A stretch of 64,000 nt of DNA from Jatrophihabitans sp. (GTDB lineage Bacteria; Actinomycetota; Actinomycetes; Mycobacteriales; Jatrophihabitantaceae): contig DASWNX010000039.1 in NCBI GenBank assembly GCA_036399055.1, positions 1 through 64,000 of the forward strand, written 5' to 3'. Positions 36,580 to 45,922 of this stretch are shown piece by piece. A model generated the notes under the pieces. It was not told the DNA's origin, ran no database searches, and saw nothing but the letters and a program-made list of their open reading frames with translations. A program made the position numbers and the translations under genes. How positions within the stretch are numbered: position 1 is the stretch's first letter; each line of letters starts with the position of its first letter.

Positions 36580-37608
36580 ATGAGCGGCGCCAGGATCACC
36601 GCGGCGTTGGACCGGTATCAGCGGCGGCATCCGTGGGCCGGTCTGCCGTTGGCGGTCATCTATAAGTTCATCGACGACCAGGGCAACGTGTTGGCGGCGT
36701 TGATCACCTACTACGCCTTCGTCTCACTTTTCCCGTTGTTGCTGCTGCTGGTCACCGTGCTCGGTTATGCCCTTTACGGCAACGAGGAGCTTCAGCGGCA
36801 GGTGCTCAATTCCGCACTCAGCCAGTTCCCGGTGATCGGCGAGCAGCTGCAGACCAACATCGATCCGCTGCAGGGCAAAGTGCTGGGTCTGGTCGTCGGA
36901 ATCCTCGGCAGCCTGTACGGCGGCCTCGGCGTCGCCCAGGCGGGCCAGAACGCGATGAACAAGGTGTGGGCGGTGCCGCGCAACGCGCGTCCGAACCCGA
37001 TCAAGGCGCGTGGCATCAGCCTGTTGCTCTTGTTGCTGCTGGGCGGCGGCGTTCTGACCACCACTGTGCTGTCGGCGCTGACCACCAGCGCCGACGAGTA
37101 CGGCAGCGACCTTGGGGTCGGAGCTCGGATCCTGAGCACCGTGCTGTCGGTGGCGGTGAACGCCGTGCTGTTCGTGGTGGCGTTCCGGCTGATGACCGCC
37201 GAGCACATCCGGGCTGATCAGGTCCGCGGCGGCGCGCTGGCGGCAGCGGTGGGTTGGCAGGTGCTGCAGCAGATCGGCACCTACTACGTCGGCCACGAGC
37301 TCAAGGGCGCCAGCGCCACCTACGGAGTGTTCGGACTGGTGCTGGGCCTGCTCGCCTGGATCTACCTCGGCGCGCTGGTCATCGTCCTGTGCGCCGAGTA
37401 CAGCGTCGTGCGGGCCAAGAGACTGTGGCCGCGCAGCCTGCTTGCGCCGTTCACCGACAATGTCCGGCTGACCGAGGGTGACCGCCGCGCGTACTCCTCC
37501 TATCCCATGACCGAGAAGCACAAGGAGTTCGAGACGGTCGAGGTGGACTTCGACGAGCCGGATGCCTCGGCCGGGCCGAAGGGTCCTGACGCGCAGGAGC
37601 CTGATTGA
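36580..37608 (+). CDS. YihY/BrkB-family inner-membrane protein
   Basis: A 342-aa membrane protein. Six hydrophobic segments are visible, starting with VLAALITYYAFVSLFPLLLLLVTV and including GISLLLLLLLGGGVLTTTVL, VAVNAVLFVVAFRLM and FGLVLGLLAWIYLGALVIVL. The AYFVSLFPLLL region and GATYGVFG-like stretch are typical of the family formerly called ribonuclease BN. The tail is acidic and cytosolic. Function of the family is not settled. It follows udgB by 7 bp and is probably co-transcribed. Confidence 0.93.
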   Translation: MSGARITAALDRYQRRHPWAGLPLAVIYKFIDDQGNVLAALITYYAFVSLFPLLLLLVTVLGYALYGNEELQRQVLNSALSQFPVIGEQLQTNIDPLQGKVLGLVVGILGSLYGGLGVAQAGQNAMNKVWAVPRNARPNPIKARGISLLLLLLLGGGVLTTTVLSALTTSADEYGSDLGVGARILSTVLSVAVNAVLFVVAFRLMTAEHIRADQVRGGALAAAVGWQVLQQIGTYYVGHELKGASATYGVFGLVLGLLAWIYLGALVIVLCAEYSVVRAKRLWPRSLLAPFTDNVRLTEGDRRAYSSYPMTEKHKEFETVEVDFDEPDASAGPKGPDAQEPD

Positions 37609-37695
37609 CGCTCCGGCTGACTCCCGCGCCGACAGTCCTGCGCGACCGCCCGACTACTCTGAGGTGATGGCTGAGCGACCAGGAGCGGGAGCGTT

Positions 37696-38259
37696 GTGAT
37701 GATCGGCAAGCGGACGGCGGCTGTGGTGGCACTGAGCGCGGCGGTGCTGTTGACCGGTTGCTCCAGTGACGACCCGCCGGCAGACGCGCCCGCGATGGCG
37801 ACCGCGCCGGCCTCGTCGGCCGCGCCGGCCGAGGTCAGCTTCAGCGGGGTCGTCCTTGACCGCGCCGCCGACCTGACCGCCAAGCCCAGGGTGGCCGCCA
37901 AGTCGGCGACCAAGCCCACGGCCCTGCAGGTCAAGGATGTGGTGACCGGGACGGGCACCGCCGCCACGCCGAAATCCGTTGTCACCGTCCAGTACGTCGG
38001 TGTCCGCTATGCCGACGGCAAGCAGTTCGACGCCTCCTGGGACCACGGCGGCCCCACCAGTTTCTCGCTGCAACAGGTCGTGCCGGGTTTCACGCAGGGC
38101 ATCGGTGGCGCGCCGGGGGCCGAGCCGATGAAGGTGGGCGGTCGCCGCATCATGATCCTGCCTGCGGCGTTGGGTTACGGCCGCACCGGAAGTCAGGACG
38201 GCAGCATTCCTCCGGACGCGCCGATCGTCTTCGTCGTCGACCTCATCGCCGTGAAGTAG
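37696..38259 (+). CDS. FKBP-type peptidyl-prolyl isomerase lipoprotein
   Basis: A 187-aa exported foldase. The N-terminal VALSAAVLLTGCSSDD has a lipobox (LTGC), so the mature protein should be anchored outside the membrane by the Cys. The FKBP domain covers the second half: TVQYVGVRYADGKQFDASWD, VVPGFTQGIGG, MKVGGRRIMILPAALGYG and IPPDAPIVFVVDL. The start may be the GTG at 37696 (10 nt after AGGAG) or the ATG at 37699. Confidence 0.93.
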   Translation: MMIGKRTAAVVALSAAVLLTGCSSDDPPADAPAMATAPASSAAPAEVSFSGVVLDRAADLTAKPRVAAKSATKPTALQVKDVVTGTGTAATPKSVVTVQYVGVRYADGKQFDASWDHGGPTSFSLQQVVPGFTQGIGGAPGAEPMKVGGRRIMILPAALGYGRTGSQDGSIPPDAPIVFVVDLIAVK

Positions 38260-38463
38260 CCGGGGTCCGGTAAGCGGCGCAGTCCCGCGCCAGAGCTGTC
38301 TGCTGTCTGATAGCGCTGACAGACAGGGGGATGCCCTGTGGCCTTCCCCTGCCGGCCCTCCCGCACCCGGGCGACCGGATTCAGCGCCATCTCACCGCGC
38401 TGATCGGCCGCGCCGACTGCCCGTTGTGCGGCATGCTGGTGCTTTAGCGTATTCCAGGAGGCA

Positions 38464-39492
38464 ATGACAGTGGCTACCCGCTCCCGCGAGATCCAGTTGG
38501 TCGCCCGGCCGCGTGGCGAGCCGGTGGAATCGGACTTCCGGATGGTGAGCACGGAGGTGGCCGATCCCGGCCCGGGCCAGGTGCTGGTGCGCAATGTGGC
38601 GATGTCGGTGGACCCCTACATGCGCGGCCGGATGAACGACGTGCCGTCCTACGTGCCGCCCTGGCGGCTGAACCAGCCGGCCGACGGCGCCGCGGTGGGC
38701 GAGGTCGTGGCCTCCCAGGCCGACGGCCTGCCGGTCGGCAGCCTGGTCACGCACGGGCTCGGGTGGCGCGAGTACGCGCTGGCGCCAGCCCGGCAGGTCG
38801 AGCGGGTGGAGTTGGTGGCCGGGCTGTCGTCCTCGAGTCACCTCGGCGTGCTGGGGATGCCTGGCCTGACGGCCTATGCCGGGCTGTTCGAGGTAGCCGG
38901 GTTCAAGGCGGGGGAGTCGGTGTTCGTCTCCGGCGCGGCCGGCGCGGTCGGCAGCCTGGTGGGCCAGTTCGCCCGGTTGCGTGGCGCCTCTCGGGTGGTC
39001 GGCAGCGCCGGATCGGCTGCGAAGCTGCGTTTTCTGACCGAGGAGCTCGGCTTCGACGCGGCGTTCGACTATCACGAAGGCCCGGTCGCTGACCTGCTGC
39101 GGCTGGCCGCCCCCCAAGGGATCGACGTGTACTTCGACAATGTCGGGGGTGAGCATCTGGAGGCCGCGCTGGATTCGCTGTCGGTGCACGGCCGGGTAGC
39201 CCTGTGCGGCGCCATCTCGCTCTACAACAGCATCGAGCGGCCGGTCGGTCCGGCCAACCTCGCACTGGCGATCAGCAAGCGGTTGAGCTTGCGCGGGTTC
39301 CTGGTCACCGACCAGGCCCATCTGCGGTCGGAATTCCGAGACGTGGTCACCGGCTGGTTGACCTCGGGCCAGCTGGTGGTCGCCGAAACCGTGGTGGAGG
39401 GCCTGGAGCAGGCGGTGCCGGCATTCATCGGCATGTTGCACGGCGCCAACACCGGCAAGATGGTGGTCCGGCTGGCGCCGGACCCGGCCTGA
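38464..39492 (+). CDS. NADP-dependent MDR-family oxidoreductase
   Basis: A 342-aa zinc-independent medium-chain reductase of the leukotriene-B4-dehydrogenase/curcumin-reductase group. Its signatures are NVAMSVDPYMRGRMND near residue 50, LGMPGLTAYAGLFEVAG, the nucleotide-binding VFVSGAAGAVGSLVGQFARL, and DVYFDNVGGEHLEAAL. Such enzymes reduce the double bond of alpha,beta-unsaturated carbonyls with NADPH. The ATG has AGGAGG 4 nt upstream. Free-standing gene; general detoxification is the likely role. Confidence 0.92.
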   Translation: MTVATRSREIQLVARPRGEPVESDFRMVSTEVADPGPGQVLVRNVAMSVDPYMRGRMNDVPSYVPPWRLNQPADGAAVGEVVASQADGLPVGSLVTHGLGWREYALAPARQVERVELVAGLSSSSHLGVLGMPGLTAYAGLFEVAGFKAGESVFVSGAAGAVGSLVGQFARLRGASRVVGSAGSAAKLRFLTEELGFDAAFDYHEGPVADLLRLAAPQGIDVYFDNVGGEHLEAALDSLSVHGRVALCGAISLYNSIERPVGPANLALAISKRLSLRGFLVTDQAHLRSEFRDVVTGWLTSGQLVVAETVVEGLEQAVPAFIGMLHGANTGKMVVRLAPDPA

Positions 39493-39577
39493 GCCAGGCG
39501 GCGATACCACGGGGCCGGCCCAATCCACCACGGTGAGCTGATCCGAATTCCTGTCAACGCCAGTCAGGAGCCACGAT

Positions 39578-39781
39578 ATGAGCACCCATGCTCGACAACG
39601 AAACAGCTTCGCGCTGACCGCCGCCGACCGCTGCGACCGGTGCTCGGCACGAGCCGTCGTGGTCACCGTCATGCGCAGCGGTGGCTCCCTGCTGTGGTGC
39701 GCGCACCACTACGGCCTGAACGAGGCCGCGCTTCGGGACGGCGCGGCCGTGGTCATGCGTGACGAGCGGCCGACCCGCTAG
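39578..39781 (+). CDS. DUF7455-like small zinc-ribbon-type protein
   Basis: A 67-aa protein with CDRCSARAVV and LLWCAHHYG. The CxxC and C-x-H-H pattern suggests a small zinc-binding fold. It matches the short actinobacterial DUF7455 proteins as I recall them. A good ribosome site (AGGAG) precedes the ATG. Function unknown. Confidence 0.8.
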   Translation: MSTHARQRNSFALTAADRCDRCSARAVVVTVMRSGGSLLWCAHHYGLNEAALRDGAAVVMRDERPTR

Positions 39782-39837
39782 GGCCGTGCCTGGCGGCCGG
39801 CAGCCGGCGGCGCGGTCACGCCCGGCGGGGGATCGAG

Positions 39838-40269
39838 TCAGGCACGCACCACTACGACCGGGCAGGTGCCCTGCCGGACGCAGTACTCGGCCACCGAGCC
39901 GAGCAGCATGCCGGGAAACGCCGCCCGACCCCGCGCCCCGACCACCAGCAGCGTGGCGCCGGCGGACTGGGTCAGCAGCGCGGGTCCGGCCGGGCCTTCG
40001 ATGACGTGCTTGGTCACCGGCACGGTGGCGGCCGCCTGCGGGTTCTCGGCCAGCACGCCGTCCATGATCTCGTCCAGGACCTCGCCGGTCTCCTGTGCCA
40101 GGTCCACTCCCGGTGGCACCCGGGTCAGGTAGTTGGGCCAGCGCCAGCTCGACACCGCGCGCAGGCCGGTGCCGGTGAGCGCGGCCTGACTCAGTGCCCA
40201 GCGCGCCGCGTCCCGGCTGGTCTCTGAGCCGTCGACGCCGACCACGATCACCTGCGACGGGCTGGTCAT
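39838..40269 (-). CDS. Universal stress protein (UspA family)
   Basis: A 143-aa single-domain Usp protein. VIVVGVDGSETSRDAARWAL is the N-terminal strand and helix. The ATP-binding motif appears as VVGARGRAAFPGMLLGSVAEYCVRQGTCPVVVV (G-x2-G-x9-G-[S]). The ATG at 40269 overlaps the stop of the upstream membrane-protein gene by 4 bp, so it belongs to the symporter operon and may modulate transport or stress survival. Confidence 0.92.
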   Translation of the reverse strand: MTSPSQVIVVGVDGSETSRDAARWALSQAALTGTGLRAVSSWRWPNYLTRVPPGVDLAQETGEVLDEIMDGVLAENPQAAATVPVTKHVIEGPAGPALLTQSAGATLLVVGARGRAAFPGMLLGSVAEYCVRQGTCPVVVVRA

Positions 40270-40577
40270 GACGGGTTCACCGGGTGCGGCTCGATGCGCA
40301 GCGGCCGCAACGCGCGCCACAGCAGGAAGAGCCCTCCCAGCACCAGCATCCCAAGGCCCAGCCAGAGGTTGATGTTGATCCCACTGGCCTTCTGCCGGGC
40401 GGTGTCGGAGGTGAAGAAGCCGGCGACGGTCAGCATCACCCCGTAGACGGTGAACAGCCCGCCGATCAGCAACCGGATGTCGAACAGCTTGTACATCGCG
40501 GACTTGGGCGCGTCCGGGTCTGCTGAGGTGCCAGCCGAGTTCGACGCCGCGCTGGCGCCGGAAACAGGTTCAGACAT
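40266..40577 (-). CDS. Small two-span membrane protein of symporter operon
   Basis: A 103-aa protein. A flexible Ser/Ala/Pro-rich N-terminus is followed by two hydrophobic spans (LLIGGLFTVYGVMLTVAGFF and INLWLGLGMLVLGGLFLLW). It sits between the symporter (9 bp upstream) and the Usp gene (4-bp overlap). Small membrane proteins often accompany SSF transporters in actinomycetes; a subunit or stabiliser role is inferred. AGGAGG precedes the ATG. Confidence 0.82.
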   Translation of the reverse strand: MSEPVSGASAASNSAGTSADPDAPKSAMYKLFDIRLLIGGLFTVYGVMLTVAGFFTSDTARQKASGININLWLGLGMLVLGGLFLLWRALRPLRIEPHPVNPS

Positions 40578-40586
40578 GGTGGCCTC

Positions 40587-42266
40587 CTAGGCGAAGATGA
40601 TGGACAGGACGACGACGATGCCGAGCGCGGTGAAGCCCAGCAGCTTCGGTGAGGCCCACCAGACCGGCTTGGGCACCGACTCGGGATTCGGCGCGCTCGG
40701 ATCGTGCACGCCCCACACCAGGCCGGCCAGCTCGGCCACCGGCTTGGGCCGGGTGACCAGGGTGACCGCGACCGTGACCGCGGCGTCGGCCACGAACGCG
40801 GTGATCGCTCCGTAGAAGTTGAGCATCTGCGCGTTGATGGTCGAGTGAGTCGGGTCGTAGACGCCGCCGGGGTAGAAGTAGGCGAAGTTGTAACCGGCGA
40901 AATGCATCACGCCGGCGCCGAGGGTGCCCGCCACCAGGCCCCAGAAACCCGCCCAGGGCGTGGTCCGCTTCCAGAACATCGCGATGATGAAAGTCGCGAA
41001 CAGCGGTGCGTTGAAGTAGGAGAACAGCAACTGGATGTAGTTCATGATGTTGCTGTAGCCCGAGGCGATGAAGGCGGTGCCGATACCGACCAGGATGCCC
41101 AGGACGGTGACGATCCGCCCGACCTGCAGGTAGTAGCTGTCCCGGCGGCCCTTGACCACATATGTTTGCCAGATGTCATAGGTGAACACGGTGTTGAACG
41201 AGCTGACATTGGCCGCCATGCCTGCCATGAACGCGGCGAGCAGGCCGGCCAGCGCGATGCCCAGGGCGCCGTTGGGCAGGAACCGGTTCATCAACAACGG
41301 GATGGCGTCGTTGTAGGTGAACTCGCCTTCCTGTCCGAGATTGGGTATCAGCACCAGGGCGATCAGGCCTGGCAGGATGGTCAGCGCCGGGATGAAGATC
41401 TTCGGGAACGCGCCGATCAGCGGGGTGCGCTGCGCGGCGGACAGGTCCTTGGCCGACAGGGCGCGCTGGACCTCGGCGAAGTTCGTCGTCCAGTATCCGA
41501 ACGAGAGCACGAAACCCAGGCCCATCACGATGCCGATCCAGTCACCCAGCGGGTTGGTCCAGTTTCCGACGTTCGTCCCACCCCAGGTGGAGAAGGCCTC
41601 CGGTCCCAACTCGGTCTGGCCGACCTTGTCTTTCAGCCCGCCGTAACCGCCCACGTTGTGCAGGCCGATCACCACCAGCGGGATCAGGCCGGCGACGATG
41701 ACGAAGAACTGCAGCACCTCGTTGTAGATCGCCCCGGACAGCCCGCCCAGGGTGATGTAGGCCAGCACGAACAATGCCGACAGCATGATGGAGACCCAGA
41801 TCGGCCAGCCGATCAGCGCGTTGATGACCAGGGCCAGGGCGTAGAGGTTCACGCCGGCGGTCAGCACCGCGGCCGCCGCGAAGCTCAGCGCGTTGAACAG
41901 GTGGGTAGGCCGATTGAACCGCCGCAACAGGAATTCCGGAACGGTGCGCACCCGGGAGCCGTAGTAGAACGGCATCATCACGATGCCGAGGAACACCATG
42001 GCCGGCACCGCGCCGATCCAGTAGAAGTGCAGCGTCGCCATGCCGTACTGGGCGCCGTTGGCGGCCATGCCGAGGATCTCGATGGCGCCCAGGTTGGCCG
42101 AGATGAAGGCCAGTCCGGTGACCCAGGCGGGCAGCGACCGGCCCGAGAGCAGGAAGTCCTCGCTGGTGGCGATCGCACGTCTGGCCATCACGCCGATCCC
42201 CACGACGAGGATGAAGTAGATCGCCAGAATCGTGTAGTCGAACAAGTTCACATCGAGCCGAAGCAC
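40587..42266 (-). CDS. Sodium:solute symporter (SSF family)
   Basis: A 559-aa polytopic transporter with about 13-14 hydrophobic spans. The SSF hallmarks are FLLSGRSLPAWVTGLAFISANLGAIEILGMAANGAQYG near the N-terminus and YITLGGLSGAIYNEVLQFFVIVAGLIPL in the middle. The closest resemblance is to the sugar/SGLT-like branch; the substrate cannot be assigned with confidence. The GTG start has AGGAGG 8 nt upstream. It leads a three-gene operon with the small membrane protein and the Usp. Confidence 0.92.
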   Translation of the reverse strand: MLRLDVNLFDYTILAIYFILVVGIGVMARRAIATSEDFLLSGRSLPAWVTGLAFISANLGAIEILGMAANGAQYGMATLHFYWIGAVPAMVFLGIVMMPFYYGSRVRTVPEFLLRRFNRPTHLFNALSFAAAAVLTAGVNLYALALVINALIGWPIWVSIMLSALFVLAYITLGGLSGAIYNEVLQFFVIVAGLIPLVVIGLHNVGGYGGLKDKVGQTELGPEAFSTWGGTNVGNWTNPLGDWIGIVMGLGFVLSFGYWTTNFAEVQRALSAKDLSAAQRTPLIGAFPKIFIPALTILPGLIALVLIPNLGQEGEFTYNDAIPLLMNRFLPNGALGIALAGLLAAFMAGMAANVSSFNTVFTYDIWQTYVVKGRRDSYYLQVGRIVTVLGILVGIGTAFIASGYSNIMNYIQLLFSYFNAPLFATFIIAMFWKRTTPWAGFWGLVAGTLGAGVMHFAGYNFAYFYPGGVYDPTHSTINAQMLNFYGAITAFVADAAVTVAVTLVTRPKPVAELAGLVWGVHDPSAPNPESVPKPVWWASPKLLGFTALGIVVVLSIIFA

Positions 42267-42492
42267 AGTGCCGACCTCCTGGACGCCGCGACTGGCTGGC
42301 GTGTCCGCGCAGCCGGATCCGTCCGGGTGAGAGGTGAGAGGTCAGCCCTGAGCGGGCCGGAGAGGAGCCGGCCCTGGCGCGGATCGCCGCATCAGCGCAC
42401 CCGAACTAGGCTGCCGGTTCGAGCCTTCCTGCGAAACTACTCAAACCGACGAGGTTTGCAAGCGGCGGCCATTGTTGTGCGCTGGGCGCGCC

Positions 42493-43971
42493 TCAGTCCG
42501 ACCATGTGTGCACCGGCTCGTTGCTGTGCATGTGCTCGACGTAGCGCCCGAGCATCTCGCGTAGGGAGTCCCGGCGGTCAAGTGGCCGCTTGTCGTCATC
42601 GATGCGGTGGAAGGCCTTGACCTGCCATTCCGCGCCGTTGACATGGCTGGTGCAGCGCTGCTCGATGATGCCCAGCAGCCGGTCGCGCACGGCCGGGTCC
42701 ATGCCCCACCGGTCCAGGCCTTCGTAGGCCATCGGCAGCAGCCTGCGCAGCACCAGCTCGGTGGCGGGCACCTCGCCCAGCCCTGGCCAGTAGATCTGGG
42801 CGTCGATGCCGTGCCGCGCGCCGGCGTAGAAGTTGTCCTGGGCGGCGGCGAAGGAGAGCCTGGTCCAGATCGGGCGGTCCTCCTCGGCCAGCACCCGGAG
42901 CAGGCCGTAGTAGAAGGCCCCGTTGGCCAGGATGTCGACCACGGTCGGCCCGGCCGGCAGCACCCGGTTCTCCACCCGCAGGTGCGGCTTGCCGCGGAAG
43001 ACGTCATAGACCGGCCGGTTCCACCGGTAGACGGTGCCGTTGTGCATCCTCAGCTCCTGCAACCGCGGCGTGTCACCGCGGTCGAGCACCTCGGCGGGTT
43101 CCTCGTCCTCGCAGATCGGCAGCAGGGCCGGGAAGTAGGTGACGTTCTCCTCGAACTGGTCGAAGATCGAGTTGATCCAGCGTTCGCCGAACCAGACCCG
43201 CGGCCGCACCCCCTGGGACTTCAACTCGGCCGGCCGGGTGTCGGTGGCTTGTTCGAACAACGCTATCCGGGTCTCGCGCCAGAGCTCCTTGCCGAACAGG
43301 AACGGCGAGTTGGCGCCCAGGGCCAGCTGGACCCCGGCGATGCTCTGGGCGGCGTTCCAGTTGTTGGCGTACACCTGAGGGCTGACCTGCAGGTGGAACT
43401 GGACGCTGGTGCAGGCGGCTTCGGGCGCGATGGTGTCGGCGTAGGTGGACAGCTTCTCGGGGCCGTCGATGGCGATGTGCAGGTCTTCGCCGCGGGCGGC
43501 GAAGATCTGCTGATTCAGCAGCGCGTAGCGGGCGTTGGCGCTCAGCGCATCAGAGGTCAGGTCGGCGGCGGTCAGCGTCGGCAGGATGCCGATCATCACG
43601 ATGTGCGCGCCCTGGCTGCGCGAGCGCTCCTCGGCGTCGTTCAGGCTCGCCCGCAGGACCGCCTCCAGATCCTGCATCGACTGCCCGGCCAGCTCCCGCG
43701 GCGGGACGTTGATCTCGATGTTGAACTGGCCCAACTCCGTCTGGAAGTCGGGGTTGGCGATGGCCTGCAGCACCGCCGCGTTGCGCATCGCCGGATCATG
43801 GCCTGCTCCGATCAGGTTGAACTCGATCTCCAAGCCGGTCATCGGCCGTTCGAAGTCGAACTTCGACTCGGTCAGCATCCGGGCGAAGACATCGAGGCAG
43901 CGCCGGACCTTCTCCCGGTAGCACTGCCGGTCCTGCCGGGTGAACTCCACTCTGTCGACGTCGTCACCCAT
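42493..43971 (-). CDS. GCS2-type carboxylate-amine (glutamate-cysteine-like) ligase
   Basis: A 492-aa enzyme of the glutamate-cysteine ligase 2 superfamily, which joins an amino acid to a carboxylate using ATP. MTGLEIEFNLIG, QFNIEINVPPREL, CTSVQFHLQVSP and PHLRVENRVLPAGPTVVD carry the acidic and basic residues expected for ATP, metal and substrate binding. It is longer than EgtA- or YbdK-type enzymes and forms a separate actinobacterial subgroup as far as I can tell. It is transcribed divergently from two esterase-fold genes and an ATP-grasp gene, 132 bp apart. The true amine and acid are unknown; the name is by family only. Confidence 0.85.
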   Translation of the reverse strand: MGDDVDRVEFTRQDRQCYREKVRRCLDVFARMLTESKFDFERPMTGLEIEFNLIGAGHDPAMRNAAVLQAIANPDFQTELGQFNIEINVPPRELAGQSMQDLEAVLRASLNDAEERSRSQGAHIVMIGILPTLTAADLTSDALSANARYALLNQQIFAARGEDLHIAIDGPEKLSTYADTIAPEAACTSVQFHLQVSPQVYANNWNAAQSIAGVQLALGANSPFLFGKELWRETRIALFEQATDTRPAELKSQGVRPRVWFGERWINSIFDQFEENVTYFPALLPICEDEEPAEVLDRGDTPRLQELRMHNGTVYRWNRPVYDVFRGKPHLRVENRVLPAGPTVVDILANGAFYYGLLRVLAEEDRPIWTRLSFAAAQDNFYAGARHGIDAQIYWPGLGEVPATELVLRRLLPMAYEGLDRWGMDPAVRDRLLGIIEQRCTSHVNGAEWQVKAFHRIDDDKRPLDRRDSLREMLGRYVEHMHSNEPVHTWSD

Positions 43972-44103
43972 CTCGAGGCGCCTCCCTGCTCGTATGACCC
44001 CGGCTTGGAACTAACAGCTTGGCAGAGTTCGCCGGTTCAGGTCGAGGCTGGTGGTCCTCGGGGGGTGAGCGACTGGCCGGCGTCGGCGCTAGGGTCACAT
44101 TCG

Positions 44104-45168
44104 ATGACTACTATCGCGACCTCCGCCGGCCCGGTCGTCGACGCCATCGGCGTGACCCTGCGGCTGCACGACCCGCATGCCCGCTTGCGGGGAGTCCGGC
44201 TGTCCCAGGACATCCGGATCCCCGGGGATCAACTGGATTTCAGCTACCGGCGAGGCTGGTGGACCTTACGGGTGCAGCGCCCGGCGGTGGACCGGATGGA
44301 GTACCTGCTCGAGCTGCGCCACCCCAACGAGGGCCGCGAGACGATTCCCGACCCGGCGAACCCGCTGCGCGTGAGCGGGGCCTTCGGCGACAAATCGGTG
44401 ATCGAGTTCCCCGACTACCACAGGCCGGCATGGCTTGACCTGCCGCTCGCGCCGGCGAGCGTCGCCGATCTGGCGATCGGCAGCCGAGAGCTCGGCAGCA
44501 CGATCCGCGGCCGGCTGTGGTCGCCCCAGGCGCTGGAGGCCCAGCAGCCGGCGCCGCTGCTGATCGTCCACGACGGGCCGGAGTACGACTCGCTGGCAGG
44601 GCTGACCACCTTCACCGGCGCGCTGATCGAGGCCGGCCGGCTGCCGATGCTGCGGGTGGCGTTGCTGGCCCCGGGAGACCGCAACCGCTGGTACGCGGTC
44701 AACCCCGCCTACGCCCGGGCGCTGGCCGGCGAGGTGCTGCCGGCGCTGGCCGAGGCGGCGCCGAGCACCGTGCGAGTCGGCGCCGGCGCCAGCCTCGGAG
44801 CGCTGGCGATGCTGCACGCCCACCGGCAGTCCCCGAACTCCTTCGACGGCCTCTTCCTGCAGTCCGGCAGCTTCTTCAGCGTCGAGTCCGACGCCCACGA
44901 GCGGCGGTTCGCGCGGTTCGGCCCGGTGACCAGGTTCGTGCGGGAGGTGGTCCAAGCCGTCGCGGACCCGCATCCGCTGCCGGTGAGCATGACCTGCGGG
45001 GTCATCGAGGAGAATCTGGCGAACAATCAGGCGATGGCCGCGGCGCTGCGCCGCCTCGGCTATCCGGTGGAATTGCGCGAGGTGCGCGACGTGCACAACT
45101 ACACGGCTTGGCGCGACGCCTTCGACCCGCAGCTGGTCGAGCTGATCCAGACGGTGGTGGGCTCGTGA
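44104..45168 (+). CDS. Esterase-like alpha/beta hydrolase
   Basis: A 354-aa protein related to enterochelin-esterase/esterase-D-type hydrolases. An N-terminal beta-sandwich-like part (about 1-130) is followed by the catalytic domain: PLLIVHDGPEYDSL, the nucleophile region VGAGASLGALAMLHAH (Ser in G-A-S-L-G), and VRDVHNYTAWRDAF with the likely His. The ATG at 44104 lies in the divergent gap after the GCS2 gene; a much longer in-frame extension would run antisense through GCS2 and is rejected. The stop overlaps the next gene's GTG (GTGA). Confidence 0.85.
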   Translation: MTTIATSAGPVVDAIGVTLRLHDPHARLRGVRLSQDIRIPGDQLDFSYRRGWWTLRVQRPAVDRMEYLLELRHPNEGRETIPDPANPLRVSGAFGDKSVIEFPDYHRPAWLDLPLAPASVADLAIGSRELGSTIRGRLWSPQALEAQQPAPLLIVHDGPEYDSLAGLTTFTGALIEAGRLPMLRVALLAPGDRNRWYAVNPAYARALAGEVLPALAEAAPSTVRVGAGASLGALAMLHAHRQSPNSFDGLFLQSGSFFSVESDAHERRFARFGPVTRFVREVVQAVADPHPLPVSMTCGVIEENLANNQAMAAALRRLGYPVELREVRDVHNYTAWRDAFDPQLVELIQTVVGS

Positions 45169-45905
45169 AGCGGCAACAGGTCGAGCTGGCCGGACGGCAC
45201 TTCACCGGCACGGTGGTGGCCCACGGCCACTACGGGCGTCCGGTGCTGGTCTTCGCCGCGGAGGGTGGCAGCGCGCACGACTTCGAGAGCAACGGGATGC
45301 TGGCGGCGGTGGCCGACCTGGTCGAGGCCGGCCGGGTCAAGTTCTACTGCGTCGACAGCGGCGACGCCCACAGCTGGTCGGACAACAGCCTGCCGACCGA
45401 GGAGCGCGCCTGGCGCCACGGCGGCTACGAGGCGTGGGTGCTGGAGCAGGTGGCTCCGTGGATGTCTGACGACAGCGCCGGCGCCTCGGAGTTCCTCACC
45501 CTCGGGTCCAGCCTGGGCGCCTACCACGCGGCCAACTTCGCGCTCAAGCGAGCTGACCTGTTTCCGCTGGCCCTGTGCCTGTCCGGCAACTACGACCCGA
45601 CGACCTGGCATCCGTGGGGCGAACTGGGTTCCCAGACCTACTTCAACAACCCGATGGCCTACGTGGCCAACCTCTCCGGCGATCACCTGAACTGGCTGCG
45701 CAGCCGGGTCAACCTGCTGCTGGTGGTCGGCCAGGGCGCCTGGGAGGTGCACCCGACCCAGTCGCTGCCCAGCACCCGGGCCTTCGCCGGCCTGCTGGCC
45801 GCCAAGGGCATCCGGCACGAGCTGGACCTGTGGGGCTTCGACGTGCCGCACGACTGGGAGTCCTGGCGTGCTCAACTGGCACACCATCTGCCGCGATTCT
45901 GCTGA
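45165..45905 (+). CDS. Second esterase-like alpha/beta hydrolase
   Basis: A 246-aa esterase-D-like protein, LVFAAEGGSAHDFESNGML near the start, nucleophile TLGSSLGAYHAANFAL (Ser in G-S-S-L-G), and DVPHDWESWRAQLAHHLP with the probable catalytic His near the C-terminus. The GTG start overlaps the preceding stop as GTGA. Two different esterase-fold proteins in succession suggest sequential hydrolysis or acyl transfer, or a two-subunit enzyme. Confidence 0.85.
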   Translation: MKRQQVELAGRHFTGTVVAHGHYGRPVLVFAAEGGSAHDFESNGMLAAVADLVEAGRVKFYCVDSGDAHSWSDNSLPTEERAWRHGGYEAWVLEQVAPWMSDDSAGASEFLTLGSSLGAYHAANFALKRADLFPLALCLSGNYDPTTWHPWGELGSQTYFNNPMAYVANLSGDHLNWLRSRVNLLLVVGQGAWEVHPTQSLPSTRAFAGLLAAKGIRHELDLWGFDVPHDWESWRAQLAHHLPRFC

Positions 45906-45922
45906 AGGAGCATGATCATCCC

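Noticed and set aside
38296-38326. Terminator after the FKBP gene
   Set aside because: CTGTCTG and CAGACAG form only a 7-bp stem with a long loop; too weak to list.
42607-44103. 499-codon in-frame extension upstream of the first esterase
   Set aside because: It is antisense to the GCS2 ligase gene, which has clear motifs; the esterase start at 44104 fits the family.
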